Part shown: one piece after another, positions 7,536 through 15,309 of the stretch
Position numbering within the stretch: position 1 is the first letter of the stretch
Layout of the letters: each line of letters begins with the position of its first letter
DNA from: Flavobacteriales bacterium
GTDB lineage: Bacteria; Bacteroidota; Bacteroidia; Flavobacteriales_D; Sanyastnellaceae
Reading direction: 5' to 3'
Assembly (NCBI GenBank): GCA_023264155.1
Contig: JALQTD010000010.1
Location: 1 to 32,277 of the forward strand
Length of the DNA stretch: 32,277 nucleotides
The notes under the pieces: generated by a model
What the model saw: the letters and a program-made list of their open reading frames with translations, nothing else
Told to the model about the DNA's origin: nothing
Databases searched by the model: none
Translations under genes and position numbers: made by a program

Positions 7536-8777
7536 GCCTTTTGCCAATTGCGGTGGCAATCCATTGCGCGTATACAACACCTTGCGGCGGTCGTTTTCAT
7601 CGCGCTTTCGGCGGATGAGGTCGTAACCAAACAACAGGTTGAACTCCGTGTTCACCCCTTGGATCATCCGAGATCGTTTGGCCCGCAAGGTTTCTGGCGA
7701 GGCGATGTCTGCGATGGCAAACAGTTCATCCAGTTCGCCCGCGGTGAACACGGTTTGGTCCGAAAGCACGATGGCCTTCAGGGGCTCCGACCAGTGGGCA
7801 ATGCTGTCCATCGCATCCTTCGAAACCACGGCGTCATACGCAAATCCGCCCACCACGGCCGAGGATGCGGCCTCTCGGCTCATGCCCCGGCTCCGCCACC
7901 ACCACGCTGCAAAAGCCGTCCACGTTCCCAGCAACAGCCAAAAGGCCCAATTCGAAAGAACCCCGCCGTCTTGCTCCTCCACCGAACTCGGGAGCACCCA
8001 GTCAAACGGTGAGGCAAAGCTGGCGTACCGCACTTTTTCATTGAAATCGAACCGGTTCAACGCATCGCTTGACATGCCGAATTCCAGGACATTCGGCGTG
8101 CGCATCCGCAACACCTCAGCCTCCTCGGCCCGCATCAAGTGCGCCGCCCACGCATCGGAAGGAAACGTGGCGAGCTGCTCGGTGCGCTTGTCCAATACGT
8201 GCAAGGTTTGGCCTGCACTTGCCCAAACCACGAACTGGTCCAAATCAAACGGTCCTGCGACCGGCTTCCAATCGGCCGCCGACGAGCGCAAGCGCAAGGT
8301 CCACGTCCCCGAGGTCAAATTCAATTCATGCACCGCCAGCTCGTCCCCCATCGAAACCCGCTGCAACTTGTGCCCCTCGATGAAGTTCGCATGAGGCAAG
8401 GCCAAATCCGGCTGCTCCCCTGTCGTCAGCCGCTCCTGCCATTTCTCGGTTGCAGCATGCCAACTCCACAACGTCCCCGCCAGGGCATCGATCGCTCCAT
8501 CATTGAACACCACCCACCCCTCGGTTCCCGGGAACACGGCACTGTGCCGCACCTCTCCTGAAGCCGGGAAGCCCTTTGGAAACGCAATGGCTCCGTCCTG
8601 AATCACCAATGAATCCTTGCCTTGGTCCCGCCACTTCACCACACGCTGCACCTTCCCTTCCTCATGGACCCGTAGCCAGGAACTCCCCGCAAGCGGCAAG
8701 CCCAACCCGAGCAAGGCAGCTACGCTCAACGCCCTCCATGTCCAACTTCCCCTCCTATTTTCGGTCTTGTACTCCAT
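7458..8777 (-). CDS. Two-TM membrane protein with large periplasmic domain and basic cytoplasmic C-terminus
   Basis: I do not recognise this 439-residue protein with certainty. A short basic N-terminus precedes a first hydrophobic segment (~15-32). A ~240-residue presumably periplasmic domain follows, with repeated W/beta-strand patterns (GWVVFNDGAIDAL, LWSWHAATEKW, TWTLRLRS) that could be an irregular propeller. A second TM lies at ~275-294 (FWLLLGTWTAFAAWWW), then a ~145-residue charged tail (ETLRAKRSRMIQGVNTEF, LIRRKRDENDRR) that looks helical and could bind nucleic acid or protein. This layout would fit a transmembrane sensor or regulator, but that is inference. The ATG at 8777 is chosen because it follows a TATTTTCG box; in-frame starts further upstream would lie across the promoter. 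The last 26 codons overlap the DUF819 gene in antisense. Confidence 0.7.
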   Translation of the reverse strand: MEYKTENRRGSWTWRALSVAALLGLGLPLAGSSWLRVHEEGKVQRVVKWRDQGKDSLVIQDGAIAFPKGFPASGEVRHSAVFPGTEGWVVFNDGAIDALAGTLWSWHAATEKWQERLTTGEQPDLALPHANFIEGHKLQRVSMGDELAVHELNLTSGTWTLRLRSSAADWKPVAGPFDLDQFVVWASAGQTLHVLDKRTEQLATFPSDAWAAHLMRAEEAEVLRMRTPNVLEFGMSSDALNRFDFNEKVRYASFASPFDWVLPSSVEEQDGGVLSNWAFWLLLGTWTAFAAWWWRSRGMSREAASSAVVGGFAYDAVVSKDAMDSIAHWSEPLKAIVLSDQTVFTAGELDELFAIADIASPETLRAKRSRMIQGVNTEFNLLFGYDLIRRKRDENDRRKVLYTRNGLPPQLAKGLHRNRVHELHANDRADRTDRVSEDS

Positions 8778-8796
8778 GCCTGCGCAAACTTGGATT

Positions 8797-8804
8797 CGAA
8801 AATA
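8797..8804 (-). promoter_or_regulatory. -7 element (TATTTTCG) of the two-TM protein gene
   Basis: Minus strand reads TATTTTCG, the same octamer as at the amylase gene, 19 bases before the ATG at 8777. The 157-bp gap to ribA otherwise holds a small hairpin with a T-rich loop at 8854-8872. Confidence 0.5.
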
Positions 8805-8934
8805 AAAGATAATCCATCGCAGCTGCATGTAGAAATTATGTGACAATGCGATTAACGGAAAAAAAGTCCGTTGCAACATATTTCCACGTATTTCTGCGCT
8901 CGATACGGCCTGATTTCAATTGGCCTGCGTTGCC

Positions 8935-9528
8935 TCAACGAAGCGATTGCAGCAAATGCCCCATGCGATCGCGCTTCGTCTTGAGGTAGGCAGCGTTCTC
9001 CGGAACAACGCCCACTTCCAGTGGCACCCGATCCACCACTTCAATGTCCGCATCCAGGAGCGCCTGCACCTTTTCGGGGTTGTTCGAATGCAAACGGACT
9101 CGGTGAATGCCCAATTCCTTCAATAGCCAAATTGCCGCATCATACCCGCGGTCGTCCGCGCCGTGTCCCAACTCCAGGTTCGCGTCCAAGGTGTCCAGGC
9201 CTGTTGCTTGCAACTCATAGGCTTTGACCTTTTCTACCAAACCGATGCCGCGGCCTTCCTGACGCAGATACACGAGCAGCCCGCCGTGTTCACCGAACCG
9301 GTCCAAAGCCGCATTCAATTGCGGGCCGCAGTCGCATTTCACCGAACTGAACACGTCGCCCGTCATGCATTCGCTGTGGATCCGTACGTCCGTGATGTCG
9401 CCGGGCTGGGGACTGTGCAACGCCACATGCGGATGTCCTTGGGAGCCGGCCTCCTCGGCTGAGCCGAATGCCATGAATCGGAAATTTCCGTATTCAGTGG
9501 GAAGCGTCGTGGAAGCCAGTATTTGCAT
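8935..9528 (-). CDS. ribA: GTP cyclohydrolase II (stand-alone)
   Basis: A 197-residue cytoplasmic enzyme that opens the GTP imidazole ring in the first step of riboflavin synthesis, giving 2,5-diamino-6-ribosylamino-pyrimidinone phosphate, formate and pyrophosphate. The zinc site is intact: RIHSECMTGDVFSSVKCDCG places Cys54, Cys65 and Cys67 at the positions known from E. coli RibA. Also seen are the catalytic RQEGRGIGL and the SNNPEK GTP-binding segment; length matches single-domain RibA (~196). The ATG at 9528 lies four bases behind a perfect TAACTTTG box. Its first 35 bases overlap the end of the amylase gene. This intact copy complements the degenerate cyclohydrolase domain fused to RibB at 23723-24853. 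Confidence 0.95.
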   Translation of the reverse strand: MQILASTTLPTEYGNFRFMAFGSAEEAGSQGHPHVALHSPQPGDITDVRIHSECMTGDVFSSVKCDCGPQLNAALDRFGEHGGLLVYLRQEGRGIGLVEKVKAYELQATGLDTLDANLELGHGADDRGYDAAIWLLKELGIHRVRLHSNNPEKVQALLDADIEVVDRVPLEVGVVPENAAYLKTKRDRMGHLLQSLR

Positions 9529-11803
9529 GGGGCAAAGTTAGGCCTTCTCGCAAGGGTTGAAACGCCACCTCTGCACGATCCATCACGGATTCGCCGCCGG
9601 CAGGACCTCCCATGGTGTAGGGGGCCGGTTGCGCGCGCATCGGGCGCCAAACCCCGTTCCCGTCGGCGTCCCACGTATCCACGCGCAACACGCACTCCTG
9701 GCAGTCCGGCACCGCGAAGGACCACGTCAGTTCGCCCGTGGTCCGGACGCCTTTCGAAGACGGCGCGGGCGAGTCCCCCAAGGGCTGCAGCGACCAGCCG
9801 CTGTGCCGCCATGCCAACAATGGCACCCCCGCACCAGCCTCCCAAACGCTGACCTCAAACGCCACGTGGTCGAAGCCGAAGCGCGGTGACCACACGGTGG
9901 ACCACGGGGCGCACATTTCCACCGAAGCGTGGAGGTGACCGCCTTCTTGGTGGAGCTCGACGCGCTGGATGTCCATGCTGTGGGCGAAGCCGGGGGAAGT
10001 TGGGGGCTGGATTTGGCCTGATAAACCGCGGTCATCTCCGCAGGCATCTTCGACGGAGGCCAAATGCACGCGCGGATGCTCAAGTGTGTCCCACCGCGGA
10101 GGCGACAGGGCCACGGCCTCCCCCGTTGCAGAAAGCGCGACGTCCTGCTTCATGTGGCGGCCGCTCAACACGCCCCAGTCGCTCGGGCTCAAGCGGCCAT
10201 CCACCGCCTGCACCGTGTCGGTAGCAGGCCGCGCAATGCCCGATGCGGGGAGCCAAGAAGTCCACGCCATCCAACTGTGCGGGCCCGCGTCAACCAGGGC
10301 GGTGCCCGCCCCGCAGTACAGGGCGGTCACCTCCCCCACCCTGAGCTCCGGCTGGGGCGATCGGGTTGCCATCGCGGAGGAAGTTTCGCTTGCGACGATG
10401 CGTTGGGACGTGGGGTTGCAGAGCACAAAAACCGTGTCGGTCCCGTGGGCCACCTGCCACGTGACGAGCGGGGTTCCGGGGATGGTGGATGCCTTGACGA
10501 GGTGGCCCCGGCGTGCCGTGGGGTGCGCGTGACGCCACGCCACTGCTCGTTGCACCGCCTTGAACGCGGGGGTGGTCGGGTCGAATCGATCGAACAAGTG
10601 GTCGCGTGGGCCGACGTCGCCTTGCTCGGTGCCTTGGTAGATGACGGGAACTCCCGGCAAGGTCAGCATCGAGTACAAGGCCAACAGGGTGGCTTTTTCC
10701 CCTGCTGCGGCGCGGAACCGGGCCATGTCGTGGTTGTCAATGAAGTGCACGAGCTGGCGCCCCGGATCGTCGAACAAGCGCGCTTGCAGGTTCAGGCGGA
10801 AGGCCAGTTCTTCGGAAGGCATGCCTTCGCTGAATACGCGCACGAACGATTCTTGCAGCGGGAAATTCAGCACGGCGTCCACCGCCCCGGGGAGCGAGGT
10901 GGAGAGGTAGGAACGCATTTCGAGTTCACCGCTGGAATCCCCCGGGGCCGAATGGGTCCACACTTCCCCGAAGGTTGGAAAGGACCTGCCGCGAAGCCGT
11001 TCCGCAAAGGCGCGAACGCCCTCATCACCGGATTCCCCTTCGAGGAACGCCGGCCAAAATCCCGGTTCGACGTACTTGTGGGTATCGAACCGGAAGCCGT
11101 CTGCACCGCCCGCTTCGACCCACCACTTGTATATGGAACGCAGCCGATGGCGGACCGCGCGGTCTTCTGTTTTCAGGTCATCCAGACCAGCGAGCTCATA
11201 GGTCACGCGCTGCGTGGAATCGCTGTAATCGGAAATGGCCGGAGTCGTGTGGTAAACGCCGGAGTCGGGGTGCAACCACGGGGCGGCGGGGCGGGCTCTG
11301 ACGTGGGTTTGGCCTTGCTCCCGCTTGACCCAATCCCCCGTGTGGTTCACGACGACGTCCTGGATGAGCAGCATGTTCCGCGCGTGCAGGTCATCCGCGA
11401 GCGCCCGCCAATCCGCGAACGTGCCGAAGTGCGGATCCACTTGCTCGAAGTCCGAAGCCCAATAGCCGTGGTAGCCCGTGTAGGTGTGCTCGGGATTCCA
11501 CCATTGGTTCAAGACCGGAGGCGTCAACCAAAGCCCTGTGGCGCCCAACTGCTGGATGCCGTCCAGCACCGAACGAACCCCAGCCAAGTCGCCGCCCTGA
11601 AAATGCGATTCCCGTTCGGGGTCGAATTCGCCGAGGCCTTGGTCGTCGTTCGACGCATCCCCGTTCGCCAACCGGTCAATCATCGCGAAATAAAGGACCT
11701 CGTCACGCCAGTCCCGCTCCGGCGTGTTGGAATCGGTCGCACGTTGGCATCCAACAGCCAGCAACAGGCATGCTGTTCCCATGGTCCACTTCCATCTCTG
11801 CAT
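9494..11803 (-). CDS. GH13 alpha-amylase family lipoprotein
   Basis: A 769-residue glycoside hydrolase. The ATG at 11803 gives a lipoprotein signal (MQRWKWTMGTACLLLAVGC, Cys19), so the enzyme is probably anchored in the envelope, perhaps on the cell surface. The (beta/alpha)8 domain spans ~30-470 with all four GH13 signatures: DVVVNHTG (region I), DGFRFDTHKY with the nucleophile Asp (II), FGEVW with the acid/base Glu (III) and FIDNHDM (IV). So it is likely active on alpha-glucans; product pattern cannot be read. An amylase C-terminal beta domain follows, then ~220 residues of a beta-rich module (GFDHVAFEVSVWEAG, DTWDADGNGVWRP) that may be a glucodextranase-like accessory domain. Its gene follows the starch-binding-module gene and is part of a sugar locus with the MFS transporter. 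The 3' end overlaps ribA by 35 bp. Confidence 0.92.
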   Translation of the reverse strand: MQRWKWTMGTACLLLAVGCQRATDSNTPERDWRDEVLYFAMIDRLANGDASNDDQGLGEFDPERESHFQGGDLAGVRSVLDGIQQLGATGLWLTPPVLNQWWNPEHTYTGYHGYWASDFEQVDPHFGTFADWRALADDLHARNMLLIQDVVVNHTGDWVKREQGQTHVRARPAAPWLHPDSGVYHTTPAISDYSDSTQRVTYELAGLDDLKTEDRAVRHRLRSIYKWWVEAGGADGFRFDTHKYVEPGFWPAFLEGESGDEGVRAFAERLRGRSFPTFGEVWTHSAPGDSSGELEMRSYLSTSLPGAVDAVLNFPLQESFVRVFSEGMPSEELAFRLNLQARLFDDPGRQLVHFIDNHDMARFRAAAGEKATLLALYSMLTLPGVPVIYQGTEQGDVGPRDHLFDRFDPTTPAFKAVQRAVAWRHAHPTARRGHLVKASTIPGTPLVTWQVAHGTDTVFVLCNPTSQRIVASETSSAMATRSPQPELRVGEVTALYCGAGTALVDAGPHSWMAWTSWLPASGIARPATDTVQAVDGRLSPSDWGVLSGRHMKQDVALSATGEAVALSPPRWDTLEHPRVHLASVEDACGDDRGLSGQIQPPTSPGFAHSMDIQRVELHQEGGHLHASVEMCAPWSTVWSPRFGFDHVAFEVSVWEAGAGVPLLAWRHSGWSLQPLGDSPAPSSKGVRTTGELTWSFAVPDCQECVLRVDTWDADGNGVWRPMRAQPAPYTMGGPAGGESVMDRAEVAFQPLREGLTLPHANTGFHDASH
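9533..9540 (-). promoter_or_regulatory. -7 element (TAACTTTG) of ribA, inside the amylase gene
   Basis: Minus strand shows a perfect TAnnTTTG match, then CCCC, then the ribA ATG. It lies within the last codons of the amylase gene, so ribA can be transcribed independently. A transcript starting at the usual distance would have almost no leader. Confidence 0.65.
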
Positions 11804-11807
11804 GGTG

Positions 11808-11815
11808 CGAAAATA
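11808..11815 (-). promoter_or_regulatory. -7 element (TATTTTCG) of the amylase gene
   Basis: Minus strand reads TATTTTCG, CACC, ATG. The box begins at the last bases of the U-tract of the upstream terminator, so terminator and promoter are fused. Four-base spacing to the ATG predicts a leaderless mRNA. Confidence 0.55.
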
Positions 11816-11842
11816 AAAGGGCGCCCCGAAAGGCGCCCTTTT
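11815..11842 (-). terminator. Intrinsic terminator after the starch-binding-module gene
   Basis: An 11-bp perfect stem (AAAAGGGCGCC at 11815-11825 with GGCGCCCTTTT at 11832-11842, six-base loop) lies 22 bp after the stop of the minus-strand gene. On that strand the stem ends in TTTT followed by A and another TTTT. It would work poorly in the plus direction, where CCCG follows. Confidence 0.85.
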
Positions 11843-11864
11843 CCCGTTCAAATCAATCCAACCC

Positions 11865-13676
11865 TCAGCATTCCACTCCGAAGGCAGCCAAGAAGGCCAG
11901 CAAGTCCGGCGTTCCGATGGCCCCGTTGCCATCCAGGTCAGCCGGGCACGGGTTCACCGCGTCGAAGGTGCACGTGCCATTCTCCACGTTCGCTGCCGCG
12001 TTGAAATTGCTCGCAGCAGAATACGTGCAGCCTTCCACCAACGTTGTGGCGCAAGAACCGTCGTCCGCCCCGGCGAAGGGGTGGTATTCCAAGCTGTAGG
12101 GATCGGTGCATCCCGTGCAAGCTTCACAGCTGTAGAAGCAGTAGGGCTCCGTGGTCATGTCGCTGCCTGCCACCACGAGCACCCGGTTGCCCCCGTTGCC
12201 GCAATCGCCAACTGACTCATCACCGCCCCACTCGTTGCCGTTCACGAATTTGTACTCGTAAGTCCCTTCGGCCAGAACCAATTGCACCTCGTAGACGTCA
12301 TATCCGAGCAACGTCAACTGCGTCGCGCCCGGATCCCAGCCTTGGAAGCTGCCTGCTACGTGCACACCCGCGGCAGAAACGGACTCGTTCGCCATGTTCA
12401 CGCGCAACGTGATCAGGTATTGGCATGAACCGTCGTTCGCGTCCGCCTCAGCGTTGTAATTCTGTGCCCCCATGTCGTCGCAACCGGGGTTGTAATAGCA
12501 CGACCCATCGTCTTCCGTAGCAGCTGAATTGAAATTCACTGCTCCTTCATCCGTGCAGCCGAGGACTGCATCCGAGCATCCCACGCAGCTGTTGAAGCAT
12601 ACCACTTCCAGCACCTCCGCTTCGCCAGAACGCACGTGGGTGCGGTTGAATCCGCCCACCCCATTGTCCACTCCGCAACCCGAGGCCAAGAAATCAGCGG
12701 TTTCTCCGCCTTCCTCCACTTGCACGCCGCCTGCGAACGGATCGCCGATGGAATACTTGAACTGGATTTCATCTGCTCCTTCTACAAACACCGTCGCCGT
12801 CCAAATGCCGTCGGCGTCGTCATCGGCCATGGCCACAGCGCCGGCTTGCCAAGCAGGGTTCGTGAAGGATCCCATGAGGTACACGCCGTTGGCGGCTGCG
12901 GTGTCGATTTGGCTTGCATCCACTTGGAACGTGATGTCCGCTCCCGGTGTGGGCAACGCGCATTCCGCCGTGCACTGACCAAAGCAATATGCCGCGGTCA
13001 TGGCCTCATCCCCTACCGTCACTTCGCGGTTGTTTGAAACCGCACATTCTGAAGGGATGGACTCGTCGGAACCCCAAGCATTTCCGTTCACGAACTTGAA
13101 CTGGTAAGCCGCGGGCTCGATGTCCAAGGTGACGGAATAAACGCCGTCCCCGTCCTCGTCGAGCAATTCGGTGGCTGCGGGATCCCATCCTTGGAAGGCA
13201 CCTGCCACATGGACTCCGAATTCACTGACCTCCTGCAACGACATGTCCACCTCGAACGTAACGGGTGTCGTGGCCACCTCTGTACCACACGCCACACAGG
13301 CGCCGAAGCACACCGGGTCGAGCACCGTGTCCACGTCTGGAGCGGCTTCAATAAACCGGTTGAAGTTGTCGGAAGCGTTGCCGCATGCTGGCGGAACGGT
13401 TTCCTCGAGCCCCCACGTGGGGCCGTTCATGTATTTCCACTGCACGAGTGAACCGACTTCCACTTCCGCAGTTACCGAGTAAACGCCATCGCCGTCGGGG
13501 TCCGACATCTGGGTGCCGCCGGCTTGCCAGCCTTGGAACGTTCCGGCCACGAAAACCCCGGCGGGGTTGGCAGCGGTCTCGTTCATGTCTACTTGGAACG
13601 TGATGTTCACGGTGGCTTGGGACCACGCAGTGGCGGTGAGCAACAAGCCTGAAGCGAAGGAAAGGAAGTGCTTCAT
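11865..13676 (-). CDS. Secreted protein with four starch-binding-like (E-set/CBM) modules and a dockerin-like C-terminus
   Basis: A 603-residue secreted protein; the ATG at 13676 gives the signal peptide MKHFLSFASGLLLTATAWSQ. Four homologous modules lie at ~21-130, 136-236, 246-367 and 420-520. Each has V.VAG.FQGW, DGDGVYSVT, Y.(F/Y)KFVNGN.WG and ends with a Cys cluster such as CFGACVAC or CFYSCEAC. The GxFxGWxP...Y.YKFVNG pattern resembles CBM20/CBM48-like starch-binding E-set folds. Four GCTD...DGSC repeats separate or follow them. The end is CPADLDGNGAIGTPDLLAFL plus AAFGVEC, like half a dockerin (one Ca loop), with no T9SS domain. Position between a sugar transporter and an amylase supports a role in capturing alpha-glucan outside the cell; this is inference. 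Confidence 0.85.
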   Translation of the reverse strand: MKHFLSFASGLLLTATAWSQATVNITFQVDMNETAANPAGVFVAGTFQGWQAGGTQMSDPDGDGVYSVTAEVEVGSLVQWKYMNGPTWGLEETVPPACGNASDNFNRFIEAAPDVDTVLDPVCFGACVACGTEVATTPVTFEVDMSLQEVSEFGVHVAGAFQGWDPAATELLDEDGDGVYSVTLDIEPAAYQFKFVNGNAWGSDESIPSECAVSNNREVTVGDEAMTAAYCFGQCTAECALPTPGADITFQVDASQIDTAAANGVYLMGSFTNPAWQAGAVAMADDDADGIWTATVFVEGADEIQFKYSIGDPFAGGVQVEEGGETADFLASGCGVDNGVGGFNRTHVRSGEAEVLEVVCFNSCVGCSDAVLGCTDEGAVNFNSAATEDDGSCYYNPGCDDMGAQNYNAEADANDGSCQYLITLRVNMANESVSAAGVHVAGSFQGWDPGATQLTLLGYDVYEVQLVLAEGTYEYKFVNGNEWGGDESVGDCGNGGNRVLVVAGSDMTTEPYCFYSCEACTGCTDPYSLEYHPFAGADDGSCATTLVEGCTYSAASNFNAAANVENGTCTFDAVNPCPADLDGNGAIGTPDLLAFLAAFGVEC

Positions 13677-13757
13677 GGTTTTGGTTTTGGTTTGATTCAA
13701 TCCGACCATTCTGCGCCTAACATCGACGAACAGAACAATTGGCTAAACGTAAATATA
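13677..13757 (-). promoter_or_regulatory. Leader of the starch-binding-module gene with ACC-rich tract and TTGA-N-TCAA
   Basis: On the minus strand the leader holds a TATATTTA box (13750-13757, one mismatch to TAnnTTTG), then TTGAATCAA and the tract ACCAAAACCAAAACC directly before ATG. The same arrangement, TTGACTCAA plus an A/C-rich tract, precedes the gene at 15310-18633. The tract lacks G and would stay unstructured, which suits ribosome entry. Confidence 0.4.
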
Positions 13758-13767
13758 CGGCAAAGAT

Positions 13768-13784
13768 GGTGTACTTCTTACACC
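13768..13784 (-). terminator. Weak hairpin after the MFS transporter gene
   Basis: GGTGTA and TACACC form a 6-bp stem with a 5-base loop, 17 bp after the transporter stop on the minus strand. Only a short T-rich stretch (ATCTTTG) follows, so it may be a weak terminator or an operator-like palindrome. Confidence 0.3.
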
Positions 13785-13800
13785 TTCGCTCCCGTCTTTT

Positions 13801-15204
13801 TCATTTCACCGCGCCCAATCCGTCCTTTACGCGTGCGGTGAGCACCGCTGCAACAAGCAACGAAGCGCCTGCGAGCAGCATCGGAGCGATGTCTCCTGTA
13901 CCGAACAACCGCTGCAGCAGGTTGATGCCACCGAGGGCGGCCACGATTTGGGGAATCACGATGAACATGTTGAACAGGCCCATGTACGTGCCCATCTTCT
14001 CTTCAGGAATGCCGCCGGACAGCATGGCGTAAGGCATGGACAGGATGCTGCCCCAGGCCAAACCAATCAACGCAAACGAGGCGTTCAGTGCTCCAGCAGA
14101 TTCAGGTCCCCAAGCGAACATGGTCAAGAATCCCGCTCCCCCGAGCGCAAGCGACACGCCATGCACGGCCTTGCGGTTGATCGGCATGCGCGCTGTGACG
14201 AACGTGAGCAACAAGGCGAACACCATCGAACTCAAGCCATAGGTACCCATGGCCGCACTGACCGCATCGGCTGCGTCGTTGTACTGCCCGTTGAGGACAT
14301 CGAAGGCCGGGTTGTCCTTGCTCGGCATAGGGGAATGGAACACATGCGCCGTCAGGGCTGGAGTGGCCTTCGCCCACATGGTGAAAAAGGCGAACCAGCT
14401 GAAGAATTGCACAGCGCCCAGGCTGAGCATGATGCGCGGCATGGACCGCACATCGGCCAACAACGTTTCCAATCCCCTTCCCCGCGAAGTGCGCTTCATC
14501 TCCTCGAATGCGGCCAAATCTGCGGGCGGCTCTTCGCTCGTGGTGAACACCGTGTAGAGGATGGACAGGAGGAAAACGCCCGCGCCTACGGCGAAGGCGG
14601 CGTAAACGGAAGGCGGGATTTGGCCTGCAGGCGCCTCGTTCGAGAAGGCCAAAAACGCAGGCGCATCCGGCCAATTCGCCTTCACCCACGCCCCGAGACG
14701 GGTCATCGCCAGCGGCAGATTCGAGGCCACCCACGTGCCCACGCCGATGATGAGCGTCTGCATCACGAACCCATACGACCGCTGCTCCTCATTCAACTTG
14801 TCTGCCACCAACGCCCGGAACGGTTCCATGCTGATGTTAATCGAGGCGTCCAGGATCCACAGGAATCCCGCTGCCATCCACAAAGCCGAGCTGTACGGAA
14901 CGAAAAACAACGCCAACGAACTGAGGATGGCCCCCAACAGGAAATACGGCCGGCGGCGTCCCCACCTCGGATGCCACGTCCGGTCGCTCAAGTAACCGAT
15001 GATGGGCTGCACAATCAACCCCGTCAGCGGCGCAGCAATCCACAACATGGGTACATCGTCGGGTTCGGCCCCCAAGGTTTGAAAAATTCGGCTCATGTTC
15101 CCCCCTTGCAGGGCGAAACCAAATTGGATTCCCAAGAACCCAAAACTCATGTTCCAGACCTCCCAGAAGGAAAGCCGGCGCTTCGGCGTAAAGGTGTGCG
15201 ACAT
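13801..15204 (-). CDS. MFS sugar transporter, SLC45/sucrose-maltose symporter-like
   Basis: A 467-residue inner-membrane protein with about twelve TM segments. The loop motif DRTWHPRWGRRRPYFLLGA matches the R-x-GRRRP signature of the SLC45/GPH-like sugar:proton symporters, and the N-terminal SFWEVWNMSFGFLGIQFGFA with NMSRIFQTLGA is typical of bacterial maltose/sucrose carriers in this group. SIN.SMEPFRALVAD is also conserved. It probably imports maltose, maltodextrin or another disaccharide; the nearby amylase and starch-binding protein favour a glucan product. A TAAATTCG box lies four bases before the ATG, so it has its own promoter after the terminator of the gene at 15310. Confidence 0.88.
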   Translation of the reverse strand: MSHTFTPKRRLSFWEVWNMSFGFLGIQFGFALQGGNMSRIFQTLGAEPDDVPMLWIAAPLTGLIVQPIIGYLSDRTWHPRWGRRRPYFLLGAILSSLALFFVPYSSALWMAAGFLWILDASINISMEPFRALVADKLNEEQRSYGFVMQTLIIGVGTWVASNLPLAMTRLGAWVKANWPDAPAFLAFSNEAPAGQIPPSVYAAFAVGAGVFLLSILYTVFTTSEEPPADLAAFEEMKRTSRGRGLETLLADVRSMPRIMLSLGAVQFFSWFAFFTMWAKATPALTAHVFHSPMPSKDNPAFDVLNGQYNDAADAVSAAMGTYGLSSMVFALLLTFVTARMPINRKAVHGVSLALGGAGFLTMFAWGPESAGALNASFALIGLAWGSILSMPYAMLSGGIPEEKMGTYMGLFNMFIVIPQIVAALGGINLLQRLFGTGDIAPMLLAGASLLVAAVLTARVKDGLGAVK

Positions 15205-15208
15205 GCGC

Positions 15209-15216
15209 CGAATTTA
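15209..15216 (-). promoter_or_regulatory. -7 element (TAAATTCG) of the MFS transporter gene
   Basis: Minus strand reads TAAATTCG, GCGC, ATG. A CAA on the plus strand (TTG on the minus) occurs 22 bases further upstream, slightly too far for an ideal -33 element. The spacing to ATG predicts a leaderless mRNA. Confidence 0.6.
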
Positions 15217-15258
15217 GCACAAAGTGTACAATTCACACCAATCCATTCATCCGGACAA

Positions 15259-15288
15259 GAAAAAGGGGGAAGCACCGCTCCCCCCTTT
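15259..15288 (-). terminator. Intrinsic terminator after the large Cys-rich repeat protein gene
   Basis: A 12-bp stem with a single A-C mismatch (AAAGGGGGAAGC at 15262-15273, GCTCCCCCCTTT at 15277-15288, loop ACC). On the minus strand it ends in TTTTT, 21 bp after the stop codon at 15310. Confidence 0.8.
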
Positions 15289-15309
15289 CCCTAACGTTGT
15301 CCTGATGCC

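Noticed and set aside
8854-8872. AACGGA...TCCGTT hairpin after ribA as a terminator
   Set aside because: The T-run is in the loop, not after the stem, and the stem is only 6 bp, so it is not a standard intrinsic terminator.
10064-12004. A 646-codon plus-strand frame opposite the amylase
   Set aside because: It is the mirror of the GH13 gene and runs through its promoter and terminator; GC-rich third positions keep antisense frames open.
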